In this document: one piece after another, positions 15,835-24,009 of the stretch
Position numbering within the stretch: position 1 is the first letter of the stretch
How the letters are laid out: the number at the start of each line of letters is the position of its first letter
DNA from: a virus
DNA: 38,543 nucleotides
IMG/VR virus record: IMGVR_UViG_3300032291_000551
Span: 1-38,543 of that record
Reading direction: 5' to 3' (one strand)
The notes under the pieces: generated by a model
What the model saw: the letters and a program-made list of their open reading frames with translations, nothing else
The model's database searches: none
Told to the model about the DNA's origin: nothing
Translations under genes and position numbers: made by a program

Positions 15835-17438
15835 TGGCTAAGTATTCAGATGATGCTAAATACGTTAGCGCTTATAACCGTGGTCTAAAAGCGGCTAACC
15901 AGGCTAAGTTATTATTAGCAGAACTTAATAGGGCTAAACCTGGCACACCAGAACATACATCTCTTAAGGCTAAGTATGATGCTGCTAAGGCTGCTTTTAC
16001 TACAGCAGAAAATGAGCGCATCAAGCGCAAACAAGAAATTGATACCGCTGTTACTAATGAAAAAAAGGATAAGGCTGCAGCAAAAGATAAATCTTCAGCA
16101 AAGGCTGATATTCCTCAACTTCAGTACGAACTACAGGCTGCCCAAAATGAAGGTAATCCTGATAAGATTAAGTCTGCTGAAGCAGCGCTTAAGGCAGCAC
16201 AGGAAAAAGTTAAAGGTAACAAAACACCAACATTAGGTTCAGAAACTGTTATTAAAGATGATGGTCAAGAAGAAGTAGCCGATAATAAATATAAAGATTA
16301 TACAATTAATAGTGATGGCAGTGTTGTAAAACCTGGTGGAGTTCGTGCTTATTTTGTAAGCACAAAAAATGCTGATGGTTCATCTACAATGCAGGAGTAC
16401 ACAAGCGTTGCTACTGCTCGTGATGCATTCATTAAGAATTACTCGGCACCAGGTGCTTTAGATAAACTAAAGCAACAGTTGCGTTCTAAGAATTATATTA
16501 CTTCAGAACAATTAAAAACTGGTGACTGGATTCGCGGTCTTGATGACATGTTGGGTGATTACACCCGAGATGCTGTTACTGCTGTTAAGTATGGCGGGGC
16601 TAAAGAGTCACCATTAATTGACTCATGGTTTGGTAAAGCAACTGGTGGTTCTGGCACTGGAACAGAAAGTAAGGCAGGTACCTGGAAAGATACAGACCTT
16701 GACCTAACTACTGTTGGTGATGCATACAGAGAAATCAATGATTACATGATTGATGCTTTGGGTAGACCAGCAACTCAAGAGGAAAAAGATGCCTACTACC
16801 AAGACATTAACAAGCGTGAGAAAGCATCAGCAGTTAAAACTGTTGATGTAAGAGATGCAACTGGAAAGATTACTAGCACTACACGCACTGGTGACTTTGT
16901 TACAGCAGAAGAGCGCCTTAGCGCACAGAACGCTATTGTTATTAAAGCACTAGAAGGTACTGATGCTGGTGAACTTCTTAAGTCTGCTAAGGGCAGCCAA
17001 GTTGCCGTTCAGATTGGTGCACTACAAAAGGCTAGTGCTGAATATGGACAACCAATATCTGCAGGTGAAGCACTTAAGTATGTTATTGAAGGTGGTCCTG
17101 AAAAGGACGCTTTAAAGAAGCAAACAGAACGCATGCGTCTTAATGCTATGACTATGTACGGAAACCTTAAAGACCATATCAGAGACGGTGGAAATGTTAA
17201 AGACATTGCAGACCAGTACGCTTTGATTAAGGCTAAAAAACTAGGTATACCTGTAACTGATGCATTTAATGACAACGATATTAAAACAGCATTAACTAAA
17301 GAAGGCGGTCTTATGAGCACCGCAGAGTTCGCAAGACAGATGCAAGCAAACCCACTATGGCGTCAGACAGAAGAAGCACGCAACACTGCTTCTAATTTTG
17401 CTGATACTATACTTAAGTCGTTTGGATTCATGGGCTAA
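15834..17438 (+). CDS. Helical virion protein (534 aa), probable ejection partner
   Basis: Starts by TAATG overlap after AAGGAG. The N-terminal 130 residues are Lys/Ala/Glu-rich coiled coil. The middle has a compact region around TINSDGSVVKPGGVRAYFVSTKN. The C-terminal half has helices with TVGDAYREINDYMIDALGRPATQEEKD, and the end is LWRQTEEARNTASNFADTILKSFGF. Composition and position match those of the giant gene before it and the 403-aa gene after it, which suggests three parts of one internal virion complex (inference). Confidence 0.7.
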   Translation: MAKYSDDAKYVSAYNRGLKAANQAKLLLAELNRAKPGTPEHTSLKAKYDAAKAAFTTAENERIKRKQEIDTAVTNEKKDKAAAKDKSSAKADIPQLQYELQAAQNEGNPDKIKSAEAALKAAQEKVKGNKTPTLGSETVIKDDGQEEVADNKYKDYTINSDGSVVKPGGVRAYFVSTKNADGSSTMQEYTSVATARDAFIKNYSAPGALDKLKQQLRSKNYITSEQLKTGDWIRGLDDMLGDYTRDAVTAVKYGGAKESPLIDSWFGKATGGSGTGTESKAGTWKDTDLDLTTVGDAYREINDYMIDALGRPATQEEKDAYYQDINKREKASAVKTVDVRDATGKITSTTRTGDFVTAEERLSAQNAIVIKALEGTDAGELLKSAKGSQVAVQIGALQKASAEYGQPISAGEALKYVIEGGPEKDALKKQTERMRLNAMTMYGNLKDHIRDGGNVKDIADQYALIKAKKLGIPVTDAFNDNDIKTALTKEGGLMSTAEFARQMQANPLWRQTEEARNTASNFADTILKSFGFMG

Positions 17439-18649
17439 TGGCACAAACAGCAGCGCAAAAGGCAGCAGCGGCAGCCTTAAAACAAGCACAGGCATTACTT
17501 GCTAAGCAAAAGAAATCTTTAGGCACCCTAGAGGCGCAAAAGAAAACAATGGATGCTGATAAGGAAGCCCTTGAAAAGCAAATAAAAGAAGATGCTTTTT
17601 ATACGCAAAAAGTAGGAACAACTGGTAAGACTCAAGCCCAGTTAGAAACAGCCGCTAATGCATTAGAGGTGGCAAAATCCATAGGTGCGACAATAGACCC
17701 TCAGACTGGTTATGTTGTTAAACCTGGAACAAAGTCAGAAGTAGACCCAGATGGTGATGGAACCCCTGACAAAAACAAACCAAAAGAAATTAGTGACGCA
17801 ACGCGTGATGCTTTTGCAATGCTTACAGATTTGTTTGCATCATATGGGCTTGAAAGCCTAGCGGGTGAAATTGCTGGTTATATGACATCAGGTTTAACTG
17901 CATCAGAAGCATTGATTAAACTTAAGACTAACCCTACTGGTGCTTATGCTAAACGTTTTGCTGGTAACTTTACCCGTGTAAAAAATGGGCTTAATGCTAT
18001 ATCAGAGGCTGAATATGTTAGTAATGAAAAGGCGTATGCCGAAACACTTAAAGCATACGGCTTGGGTAACATGCTTAGCCTTAACCGTGAAGATAACTAT
18101 AAGAAGTTTGCTGACTATATTGCAGGAGATGTATCTCCTGATGAGTTCAAGGACCGTGTTAAGACAGTTGTAACTCGTGTGCAGAACTCAGACCCAACAA
18201 TTAAAGCAACACTTAAAAACTTTTATCCTGAAATTACTGACAATGACTTGGTTAGTTATTTCCTTAATCCAAAGGAAAACCTACCTAAGTTACAAGAAAA
18301 GGTAACAGCATCTGAGATTGGTGCTGCTGCGTTAGGTGCAGGTGGAGGGCTTACTACAAATGTAGGCACAGCAACTGAACTTGCCAAGTATGGCATAGAC
18401 CAAGCAGCAGCCCGTGAAGGGTATGCAACAATTGCTAGCGTATTGCCAACTTCTACAAAACTTAGCGATATTTATAATGAGACTGGTGTTAAGTACGCAC
18501 AGGCTGAAGGTGAAGCCGAGTTCTTTAAAGGTAATCAAGATGCAGCAACTAAGCGTAAGCGCTTAGCCTCTATGGAACGAGCCGCCTTTAGCGGCAGTTC
18601 TGGCACAGGACAATCAAGCCTAACAAGAAGTACACAAGGCTTACTCTAA
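17438..18649 (+). CDS. Helical virion protein (403 aa), probable ejection partner
   Basis: Starts by TAATG overlap. Residues 1-60 are a strong coiled coil (repeated AALKQAQALLAKQKK type). A Ca-site-like DPDGDGTPDKNKP follows at about residues 104-117. Then come helices with LASYGLESLAGEIAGYM, an LNPKENLPKLQEKVTA segment, an Ala/Gly stretch, and a basic then Ser-rich tail (KRKRLASMERAAFSGSSGTG). The family is not recognised. It is the last of three large helical proteins before the scaffold. Confidence 0.7.
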   Translation: MAQTAAQKAAAAALKQAQALLAKQKKSLGTLEAQKKTMDADKEALEKQIKEDAFYTQKVGTTGKTQAQLETAANALEVAKSIGATIDPQTGYVVKPGTKSEVDPDGDGTPDKNKPKEISDATRDAFAMLTDLFASYGLESLAGEIAGYMTSGLTASEALIKLKTNPTGAYAKRFAGNFTRVKNGLNAISEAEYVSNEKAYAETLKAYGLGNMLSLNREDNYKKFADYIAGDVSPDEFKDRVKTVVTRVQNSDPTIKATLKNFYPEITDNDLVSYFLNPKENLPKLQEKVTASEIGAAALGAGGGLTTNVGTATELAKYGIDQAAAREGYATIASVLPTSTKLSDIYNETGVKYAQAEGEAEFFKGNQDAATKRKRLASMERAAFSGSSGTGQSSLTRSTQGLL

Positions 18650-18778
18650 AAAATAAAATCCAGATGTGGACCCACCAGCCCCACCTGCGTATAAGACTGG
18701 TAGTAGAAGCCAGACGGTATTCCCCAATGCCGAAACTGTGGTCTGCGATTCAACTAATGAGATGGGAGAACGGTTGCT

Positions 18779-19252
18779 ATGAGCAACAACTACTGGGACG
18801 AAGAAGAAGACGACATCGATACAACTCCAACCACTGAAGAAGGTGCAATGAAATCATTGCGCAAGGCTAAGCGTGCGGATGAAAAGCGTATCAAGGAGTT
18901 AACTGAGCAACTTGAAACATTCACTAAAGCGCAACGTGAAGCAGTTATCAAGAAAGTCCTAGAAACAAAAGGCGTAAGTCCTAAAGCAGCACGATTAGTA
19001 GCACGAGAAATTGAAGGCGACTTCACTGAAGAGACAGTTTCTAACTGGCTTGATGATAACGCTGAGGTCTTTGGACTACAAGTGCAGCAGGAACAGCCTG
19101 CTAACACCCTTGACCGAGCAGCCTTACGGCAGCAGGACATTGTAACTCAGCAGGCTTTAACGCCTGATGCCGACATGAACATGGCTAACAGAATAGATAA
19201 CGCTTCGGAAGAAGAACTACTCAACATGATTTATTCGGGCAAACTTAATTAA
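18779..19252 (+). CDS. Scaffolding protein
   Basis: A 157-aa acidic, helical protein just before the major capsid gene, the usual scaffold position. It opens with an acidic stretch (YWDEEEDDIDTT) and continues with a Lys/Glu coiled coil (SLRKAKRADEKRIKELTEQLETF). After a Gln-rich linker it ends in a short helix, EEELLNMIYSGKLN, that may bind capsid subunits. GGGAG lies 10 bases before the ATG. The function is inferred from context and composition. Confidence 0.75.
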   Translation: MSNNYWDEEEDDIDTTPTTEEGAMKSLRKAKRADEKRIKELTEQLETFTKAQREAVIKKVLETKGVSPKAARLVAREIEGDFTEETVSNWLDDNAEVFGLQVQQEQPANTLDRAALRQQDIVTQQALTPDADMNMANRIDNASEEELLNMIYSGKLN

Positions 19253-19292
19253 CAACAACCGAATCTAATACCCTCATAAGGAGGTGCAATAA

Positions 19293-20489
19293 ATGGCTAA
19301 TGCATATACAACCACAGGCTCCAACTCGCTTGGAGGTACCGTTGGTGGTGCTGGTCTCGTACAAAAGGCGTATGACCGTCTAATCGAGTTCGCACTCCGT
19401 GCACAACCACTAATCCGTTCAGTTGCCGATAAGACACCTGCACGTCAAAGCATCCCTGGTTCATCAGTTGTTTTGCAGCGTTATGTTGACTTAACAAAGA
19501 AGACAGCAACACTAACAGAAACAGTTGACCCAGATGCAGTAGCGTTGGCAACACCAACCTACACAACTATTACTCTTGCTGAGTATGGTAACGCAGTACT
19601 TGTAACACGTGCGTTGGAACTCTTCTCTCTTGCAGACGTAGACCCAGCAATCGCTAACATCATTGCGTTCAACATGGCAGACTCAATGGACGAAGTTGCT
19701 CAGACAGTGCTACGCGCTGGTGAGAATGTACTTCGTGGCGGAACTGCTACATCACGCGCTGCGCTTACATCATCTGATGTATTCACTTCAGCACTTGCAC
19801 GTAAGGCAACTGCAAAGTTGCGTTCAAACAAGGCTATCCCACGCAAGGGTTCACTATACTGGGCTGGTATCCACCCAGAAGTTTCACATGACCTTCGCGC
19901 CGAAACAGGCGTAGGTTCATGGCGTCAGCCACATGAGTATCAGTCAAATGATGCTATCTGGGCAGGCGAAATTGGTACTTACGAAGGTGCATTCTATGTT
20001 GAATCACCACGTATGTACTCAGATAAGTTAGGTGCAGACCGCACAGCACTTGCAACTACAGCAGTAACTGTAGCAGCAGCATCAGCAGCAACATCATTTG
20101 GTATTGCTGCTTCTTCTGTTATCGCTACAACTGCACAGCCTGGAGATAAGATTTCAGGAACAGGAATTGCTTCTGGTTCTCTTATCGTATCTATTACAAC
20201 AGATGGCTCAACATCTACAGTTACTGTTGACACAGCATTCTCTGCTGCAGTTACAGCAACAACAACTATTACTGTTACACCTGAGACAAAGGTATTCAAT
20301 ACCTACTTCGCAGGACAGCAAGCACTTGCTGAAGCAGTAGCAGAAGAGCCACACGTTGTTATCGGACCAGTCGTTGACAAGTTGATGCGTCATCGTCCAC
20401 TCGGATGGTACGGCGTACTTGGTCAGGCTATCTACCGTGAAGAAGCACTCTACCGCGTAGAGACATCTTCATCAATTGACTTTGTGTAA
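19293..20489 (+). CDS. Major capsid protein, N4-gp56-like HK97 fold
   Basis: A 398-aa protein with the best ribosome site in the window (AAGGAGGT). N-terminal VQKAYDRLIEFALRAQPLIRSVADKTPARQSIPGSSV is followed by TYTTITLAEYGNAVLVT and a long spine-type helix (IANIIAFNMADSMDEVAQTVL). Then come LYWAGIHPEVSHDLRAETG and IGTYEGAFYVESPRMY, as in N4-gp56-family capsid proteins. Residues of about 250-332 are an Ala/Thr/Val-rich, Ig-like insertion. The chain then returns to VFNTYFAGQQALAEAV and a beta-rich end. About 400 copies would form the shell. Confidence 0.88.
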   Translation: MANAYTTTGSNSLGGTVGGAGLVQKAYDRLIEFALRAQPLIRSVADKTPARQSIPGSSVVLQRYVDLTKKTATLTETVDPDAVALATPTYTTITLAEYGNAVLVTRALELFSLADVDPAIANIIAFNMADSMDEVAQTVLRAGENVLRGGTATSRAALTSSDVFTSALARKATAKLRSNKAIPRKGSLYWAGIHPEVSHDLRAETGVGSWRQPHEYQSNDAIWAGEIGTYEGAFYVESPRMYSDKLGADRTALATTAVTVAAASAATSFGIAASSVIATTAQPGDKISGTGIASGSLIVSITTDGSTSTVTVDTAFSAAVTATTTITVTPETKVFNTYFAGQQALAEAVAEEPHVVIGPVVDKLMRHRPLGWYGVLGQAIYREEALYRVETSSSIDFV

Positions 20490-20510
20490 GCAATAGTTAA
20501 CTGACGACAG

Positions 20511-20540
20511 AGCAGGGGTTGCACGTGCGCCCCTGCTTTG
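20511..20540 (+). terminator. Hairpin terminator/attenuator after capsid gene
   Basis: AGCAGGGG (20511-20518) pairs exactly with CCCCTGCT (20530-20537), loop of 11 nt, followed by only a short TTTG. It lies 22 bases after the capsid stop and could reduce expression of later genes relative to capsid. The T-tract is weak. Confidence 0.55.
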
Positions 20541-20563
20541 TAGTAAGTCAACTAAGGAGACTA

Positions 20564-20824
20564 ATGACTAAGTACATTTTAACTACTCCAACAGAAGAGT
20601 ACGGTCCAGCAGGCGGTGGACGTTTGTTCATCCGCTATCGCTTGACACGAGCCATCAGTCTCATGCGCAACAATGGCGTTTGGTCTGAGATTAGATTTCC
20701 CACCGAAGATATTATTAAAGCGGCTGACAAGTTTTATGTTGGTGGCAGTGAGTATGAAATATCACAACCAACATACCAATCATTAATTGACCAGGGATAT
20801 GGACAATACGTAAGGGAAGAATAA
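20564..20824 (+). CDS. Hypothetical 86-aa head/neck protein
   Basis: The start at 20564 is set by CTAAGGAGACTA. The longer frame from 20519 would start inside the hairpin. It reads MTKYILTTPTEEYGPAGGGRLFIRYRLTR and is mixed alpha/beta. The C-terminal half has YVGGSEYEISQPTYQSLIDQGYGQYV. It is soluble with no known family. It follows capsid and is coupled to the next gene (TAATG), so a virion or assembly role is likely. Confidence 0.7.
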   Translation: MTKYILTTPTEEYGPAGGGRLFIRYRLTRAISLMRNNGVWSEIRFPTEDIIKAADKFYVGGSEYEISQPTYQSLIDQGYGQYVREE

Positions 20825-21267
20825 TGGAGCATCAGCATATAAGCAAGGTGCTTGAATGGGGATTCAGCGCAGAGCATAACTTTGAAGTAGCCCTATGGGG
20901 TTGCGTGTTATGTGACATAACAGCAGATAAGCCATTTGAGTATGAAGACATCTCAATTGACCACACTAAGTGTGATAATGATTGTTTTGGTTGCAAGGCT
21001 AAAGGACTTCAATTAGCAACAGGTGATGCTGCTGGCAATATTATTGCCAGTGGTACCACACAAAAGAAGTGGGACAAAGAACTAGATTTCTATAAGCAAG
21101 CAAGAGCACAAGGTGTACAACCTGAAGGCACATCTCGCAAGGCTGTAGAAAAAGCACTTGATGCATCGGCTACTTTAAACAGAGCCTACAATGCAGAAAA
21201 GATGCCCAAGGCAAACCAAATCACTAAAGAAGCCGTAGCAGTAATGAAAGAGATAGGACAAATCTAA
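20824..21267 (+). CDS. Hypothetical 147-aa protein with N-terminal Cys cluster
   Basis: The N-terminal half has GCVLCD at about residues 26-31 and HTKCDNDCFGCKAKG at about 47-61, enough ligands for one zinc site. The C-terminal half is a Lys/Ala-rich helix (KWDKELDFYKQARAQG, RKAVEKALDASATLNRAYNAEK). It is coupled by TAATG on both sides. It could be a DNA- or protein-binding virion component. No family is recognised. Confidence 0.7.
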   Translation: MEHQHISKVLEWGFSAEHNFEVALWGCVLCDITADKPFEYEDISIDHTKCDNDCFGCKAKGLQLATGDAAGNIIASGTTQKKWDKELDFYKQARAQGVQPEGTSRKAVEKALDASATLNRAYNAEKMPKANQITKEAVAVMKEIGQI

Positions 21268-21488
21268 TGGCAGCAATGAAGAAGGCAGTAGCAAAAAAGG
21301 CAGCCGCCGCGTTAATTAAAAAAGACATGGTGCAGGATGCAAGAATGTTAAGAGGCATGAAGCCAGCGCAACAGTCCGCCTTCAAGAAGGCTGACAAGAA
21401 GATGGATGCTAAGCGACCTACTGCTAAAGCAGACAAGCGTATGGACATGGCGCTTCGTAAGCGTATCATGGCAAAGAAGGGCATGTAA
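21267..21488 (+). CDS. Lys/Ala-rich basic mini-protein (73 aa)
   Basis: Strongly basic, with AAMKKAVAKKAAAALIKK at the start and several K-K pairs through to RIMAKKGM. There are few acidic residues. The composition resembles that of histone-H1-like or DNA-condensing tails. It is the first of a run of very small basic proteins between capsid and adaptor genes. The function is inferred only. Confidence 0.65.
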   Translation: MAAMKKAVAKKAAAALIKKDMVQDARMLRGMKPAQQSAFKKADKKMDAKRPTAKADKRMDMALRKRIMAKKGM

Positions 21489-21490
21489 TT

Positions 21491-21685
21491 ATGTGCACAG
21501 CATGTGGATGTAAAGATACAGCAGTAACTATTGACGCACCAGTGCGTAACAGTACAAAGCCAGCAGCAGGAGCAATCCCTGGCTACACACAAGGTTCATC
21601 TATTGGTGGACAAGAACTTCATCGCTCAGATGCAAGTGTAATTAAGGGTTGGAATGTTCCAGCACCATACGGAAAAGGAAAGTAA
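21491..21685 (+). CDS. Small protein with N-terminal CTACGC (64 aa)
   Basis: It starts MCTACGCKDTAVTID and continues as a Gly/Ser/Pro-rich, probably disordered chain ending NVPAPYGKGK. The CxxCxC at the N-terminus may bind a metal or form a disulfide link. It lies 2 bases after the previous stop, and no strong ribosome site is seen apart from GGGCATG upstream. Confidence 0.6.
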   Translation: MCTACGCKDTAVTIDAPVRNSTKPAAGAIPGYTQGSSIGGQELHRSDASVIKGWNVPAPYGKGK

Positions 21686-21687
21686 CA

Positions 21688-21921
21688 ATGGCTAACGAAT
21701 ATATGAAATCAAACGACAACGCTGCAGGTCTTGTTATTCCTGTAAAGATGCGCAAGGCAGCGACAGATAAGTCATCAGTCAACAAAAATTTTGGTGGCGG
21801 AGTAGGACCAGGAGTAGCACCTATGTCTGCACCTCGTTCAGGTAAGGGAACTGCTAATGGACCATCACAGGTTATTAAGGGCGTATATACACAGCCTGTA
21901 GCAGGTGGCGGTAAGTTCTAA
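21688..21921 (+). CDS. Small Gly/Lys-rich protein (77 aa)
   Basis: The start at 21688 has GGAAAGTAAC upstream and follows the previous stop by two bases, which favours it over an ATG at 21649 inside the previous gene. It reads MANEYMKSNDNAAGLVIPVKMRKAATDK, then a Gly-rich stretch (GGGVGPGVAP) and a Gly/Lys end. No family is recognised. It overlaps the next start (TAATG). Confidence 0.6.
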   Translation: MANEYMKSNDNAAGLVIPVKMRKAATDKSSVNKNFGGGVGPGVAPMSAPRSGKGTANGPSQVIKGVYTQPVAGGGKF

Positions 21922-22205
21922 TGGCAGGTACACGCCGCGTAGCGGATGACCGTTCAAACATGAATGTTCTTTACAAGCCAATTGGTTACTTTACCAATGC
22001 TGCAAAAGAAACTGGACAATATGCTAAGGCTGTTGTTAAGGATATTCTTGATGCAGACAAGGCTAAGAACACGCCACGCATGACACCTAAAGGTGTTGTC
22101 ATGGGTGTTAAGGCTAAAGACAATAAGGCTAAGGCTGAGTTTGGTCAAGCAGTTGGAGCAATTGTAAAAGGTCGCCGTTATGACAAGAATGGCATGCAAA
22201 AATAA
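21921..22205 (+). CDS. Basic small protein (94 aa)
   Basis: It begins MAGTRRVADDRSNMNVLYKPIGYF and has a helix (AAKETGQYAKAVVKDILDADK) followed by a Lys-rich tail (KGVVMGVKAKDNKAKAEFG) and a KGRRYDKNGMQK end. It has a net positive charge and TAATG junctions at both ends. The role is unknown, possibly a DNA-associated virion component. Confidence 0.6.
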   Translation: MAGTRRVADDRSNMNVLYKPIGYFTNAAKETGQYAKAVVKDILDADKAKNTPRMTPKGVVMGVKAKDNKAKAEFGQAVGAIVKGRRYDKNGMQK

Positions 22206-22360
22206 TGGCAAAAGGTATGGGCTTTAAAGCCGCACAGAAGAGCATCGCAAAAAAGAGCGGTGTGTCAATGAAGTCTGCTGGTGCAATCCTTGCATCATCT
22301 ACACGCAAGGCAAGTCCAGCAGCAAAGAAAAAGAATCCAAATCTAAAAAAGGTTAACTAA
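22205..22360 (+). CDS. Lys-rich mini-protein (51 aa)
   Basis: A short frame read from the TAATG at 22203-22207 to TAA at 22358-22360. It reads MAKGMGFKAAQKSIAKKSG, then a Ser/Ala helix and an AAKKKNPNLKK tail. About one residue in four is Lys, like the genes on both sides. The next ATG begins immediately after the stop. The tight stop-start chain is the main evidence that it is a gene. Confidence 0.65.
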   Translation: MAKGMGFKAAQKSIAKKSGVSMKSAGAILASSTRKASPAAKKKNPNLKKVN

Positions 22361-22618
22361 ATGACAGACCCTAGACTAAAGCGAGCAGGAGTGTCAGGCT
22401 TTAACAAGCCTAAGCGCACACCCAACCACCCAAAGAAGAGCCATGTAGTTGTGGCTAAAGAAGGTAGTACGGTCAAGACTATTCGCTTTGGTCAACAGGG
22501 CGTTACTGGAGATAGACAACCAACTGCACGACAGGCTTCATTCAAAGCCCGTCATGCTAAAAACATTGCTAAAGGCAAAATGAGCGCAGCATACTGGGCA
22601 GATAAGGTTAAATGGTAA
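22361..22618 (+). CDS. Basic conserved-looking phage protein (85 aa)
   Basis: It reads MTDPRLKRAGVSGFNKPKRTPNHPKKSH and then a short strand, VKTIRFGQQGVTG. It ends with FKARHAKNIAKGKMSAAYWADKVKW. The GFNKPKRTPNHPKKSH and FKARHAKNI...SAAYWA pair resembles conserved small virion-region proteins of many podoviruses (recalled). It is strongly basic, so contact with DNA is likely. No enzymatic motif was seen. Confidence 0.72.
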   Translation: MTDPRLKRAGVSGFNKPKRTPNHPKKSHVVVAKEGSTVKTIRFGQQGVTGDRQPTARQASFKARHAKNIAKGKMSAAYWADKVKW

Positions 22619-22776
22619 TGGTTAAAAAAGTTTGGGAAAAACCTAATCCTAAGAAAAAATCAACACCACTATCACCTGCTGCTAAAGCATCAGCCAAGGC
22701 TGCTGCTAAAAAGGCTGGCAGAAAATATCCGAATCTTGTAGACAATATGAGAGCCGCACAGCAGAAAGGTAAGTAA
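22618..22776 (+). CDS. Lys-rich mini-protein (52 aa)
   Basis: Read from TAATG at 22616-22620 to TAA, which overlaps the ATG of the next gene. MVKKVWEKPNPKKKS is followed by an Ala/Lys helix (AAKASAKAAAKKAGRKYP) like an H1-type tail. It is too short to assign by motif. Chain position and composition support it as a real gene. Confidence 0.65.
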   Translation: MVKKVWEKPNPKKKSTPLSPAAKASAKAAAKKAGRKYPNLVDNMRAAQQKGK

Positions 22777-23108
22777 TGACTACATATGGAACCGCAACTT
22801 ACAATGGCACTACTTATACCCTTTACGGTTTTCCTGGGTCTACACTTCGTGACGAACTCAATCGCCTTGCTAATGGGGGCGAATACCCAGCACGCACAGC
22901 GTATCTTGACGAAGACGGAGCAGTCAATAACTGGGTTGGAACGCCATCAGGCACACCACTAGCGGCTGCTCTTAATTATAAGTCAGACCCTAATCGTCCA
23001 TACACAGCCTTCAAGGGCAACAACGCTGCTGCATGTGAGATTGCTGGCATTACAGACCCAGCCAAATACATTGAGATTGTTACTGCACTGAGAACGGTTG
23101 CTTCCTAA
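22776..23108 (+). CDS. Hypothetical 110-aa protein before the tail adaptor
   Basis: It opens with a beta hairpin rich in Tyr and Thr (YGTATYNGTTYTLYGFPG), then RDELNRLANGGEYPARTAYLDEDGAVNNWVG. A helical end, EIAGITDPAKYIEIVTALRTV, follows. The composition differs from the basic cluster before it. It is coupled to genes on both sides by TAATG. It may be a head-completion or neck protein by position; no family is recognised. Confidence 0.7.
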   Translation: MTTYGTATYNGTTYTLYGFPGSTLRDELNRLANGGEYPARTAYLDEDGAVNNWVGTPSGTPLAAALNYKSDPNRPYTAFKGNNAAACEIAGITDPAKYIEIVTALRTVAS

Positions 23109-24001
23109 TGACAACATTAAATAATTTAATTGACGATGTACAGTTAGACCTTGCAGGTTTTACTTACCGTCAAGACCGAGCAACGTACTTAGTATCTGGT
23201 GTTACTACTTCAGACCTAGTACTTAATGTTGCTACCACCGACAATATTGCTAAAGGCATTATTGAAATTGATGATGAAATGATGTGGGTAGATTCTTATG
23301 ACCGTCAAGCAAACACTGTTACTATCGCTCCTTTTGGGCGCGGATACAATGGCACTACTATTGCTGCTCATAACACTAATGCAAAAGTAACCATCACTCC
23401 TACTTTTCCACGTCAAGTAGTTAAGCGTGCAATCAACGATACAATTGGTTCAGTATACCCAAAGGTATTTGCAACTGGTTACACCTCTACATATTTTTTG
23501 GCTAGCCGTACAACTTACGCAGTACCAGCAGAAGCCATTCAAATTCTTTCAATGGCATGGGAATCAGTAGGACCAACAAAAGAATGGCTACCAATCCGCC
23601 AATGGCGTTGGGACCCAATTGCTTTCCCTGCGTCTTTTCCTACAGGTAAAACTGTATCAATCTACGACAACATTCTTCCAGGTCGTACTATGAATATTAT
23701 TTACTCACACATGCCAGTTGCATTGAACAACAACTCAGATGATTTTGAAACTGTATCAGGACTGCCTACTTCAATGAGAGACGTAATTATTTACGGTGCC
23801 TCATGGCGTTTGTCTTCATACCTTGACCCAGCACGTAACTCAATTACTACACCTTCATCAGATGAAATTGATACTAAACGTCCATACGGCACAGGCACAA
23901 CAGTTACAAAAAACTTGCAAGCGTTGTACTTACAACGCCTTGAAGAAGAATCCCTGAAGCAAAAACTTCAGTTCCCTACCCGCGTCCACTATTCACGATA
24001 G
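23108..24001 (+). CDS. Head-tail adaptor / tail tubular-A-like protein
   Basis: A 297-aa protein. An N-terminal helix (LNNLIDDVQLDLAGFTYRQDRATYL) leads into a beta domain with EIDDEMMWVDSYD and FGRGYNGTT (about residues 50-80). Helices follow with VVKRAINDTIGSVYPKVF, then a Trp-rich region (LSMAWESVGPTKEWLPIRQWRWDP) and a C-terminal helix, LQALYLQRLEEESLKQKLQ. The arrangement fits podovirus adaptor proteins that join portal to the tail. The assignment is by pattern and place and could be another neck protein. Confidence 0.65.
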   Translation: MTTLNNLIDDVQLDLAGFTYRQDRATYLVSGVTTSDLVLNVATTDNIAKGIIEIDDEMMWVDSYDRQANTVTIAPFGRGYNGTTIAAHNTNAKVTITPTFPRQVVKRAINDTIGSVYPKVFATGYTSTYFLASRTTYAVPAEAIQILSMAWESVGPTKEWLPIRQWRWDPIAFPASFPTGKTVSIYDNILPGRTMNIIYSHMPVALNNNSDDFETVSGLPTSMRDVIIYGASWRLSSYLDPARNSITTPSSDEIDTKRPYGTGTTVTKNLQALYLQRLEEESLKQKLQFPTRVHYSR

Positions 24002-24009
24002 GCGAATAA

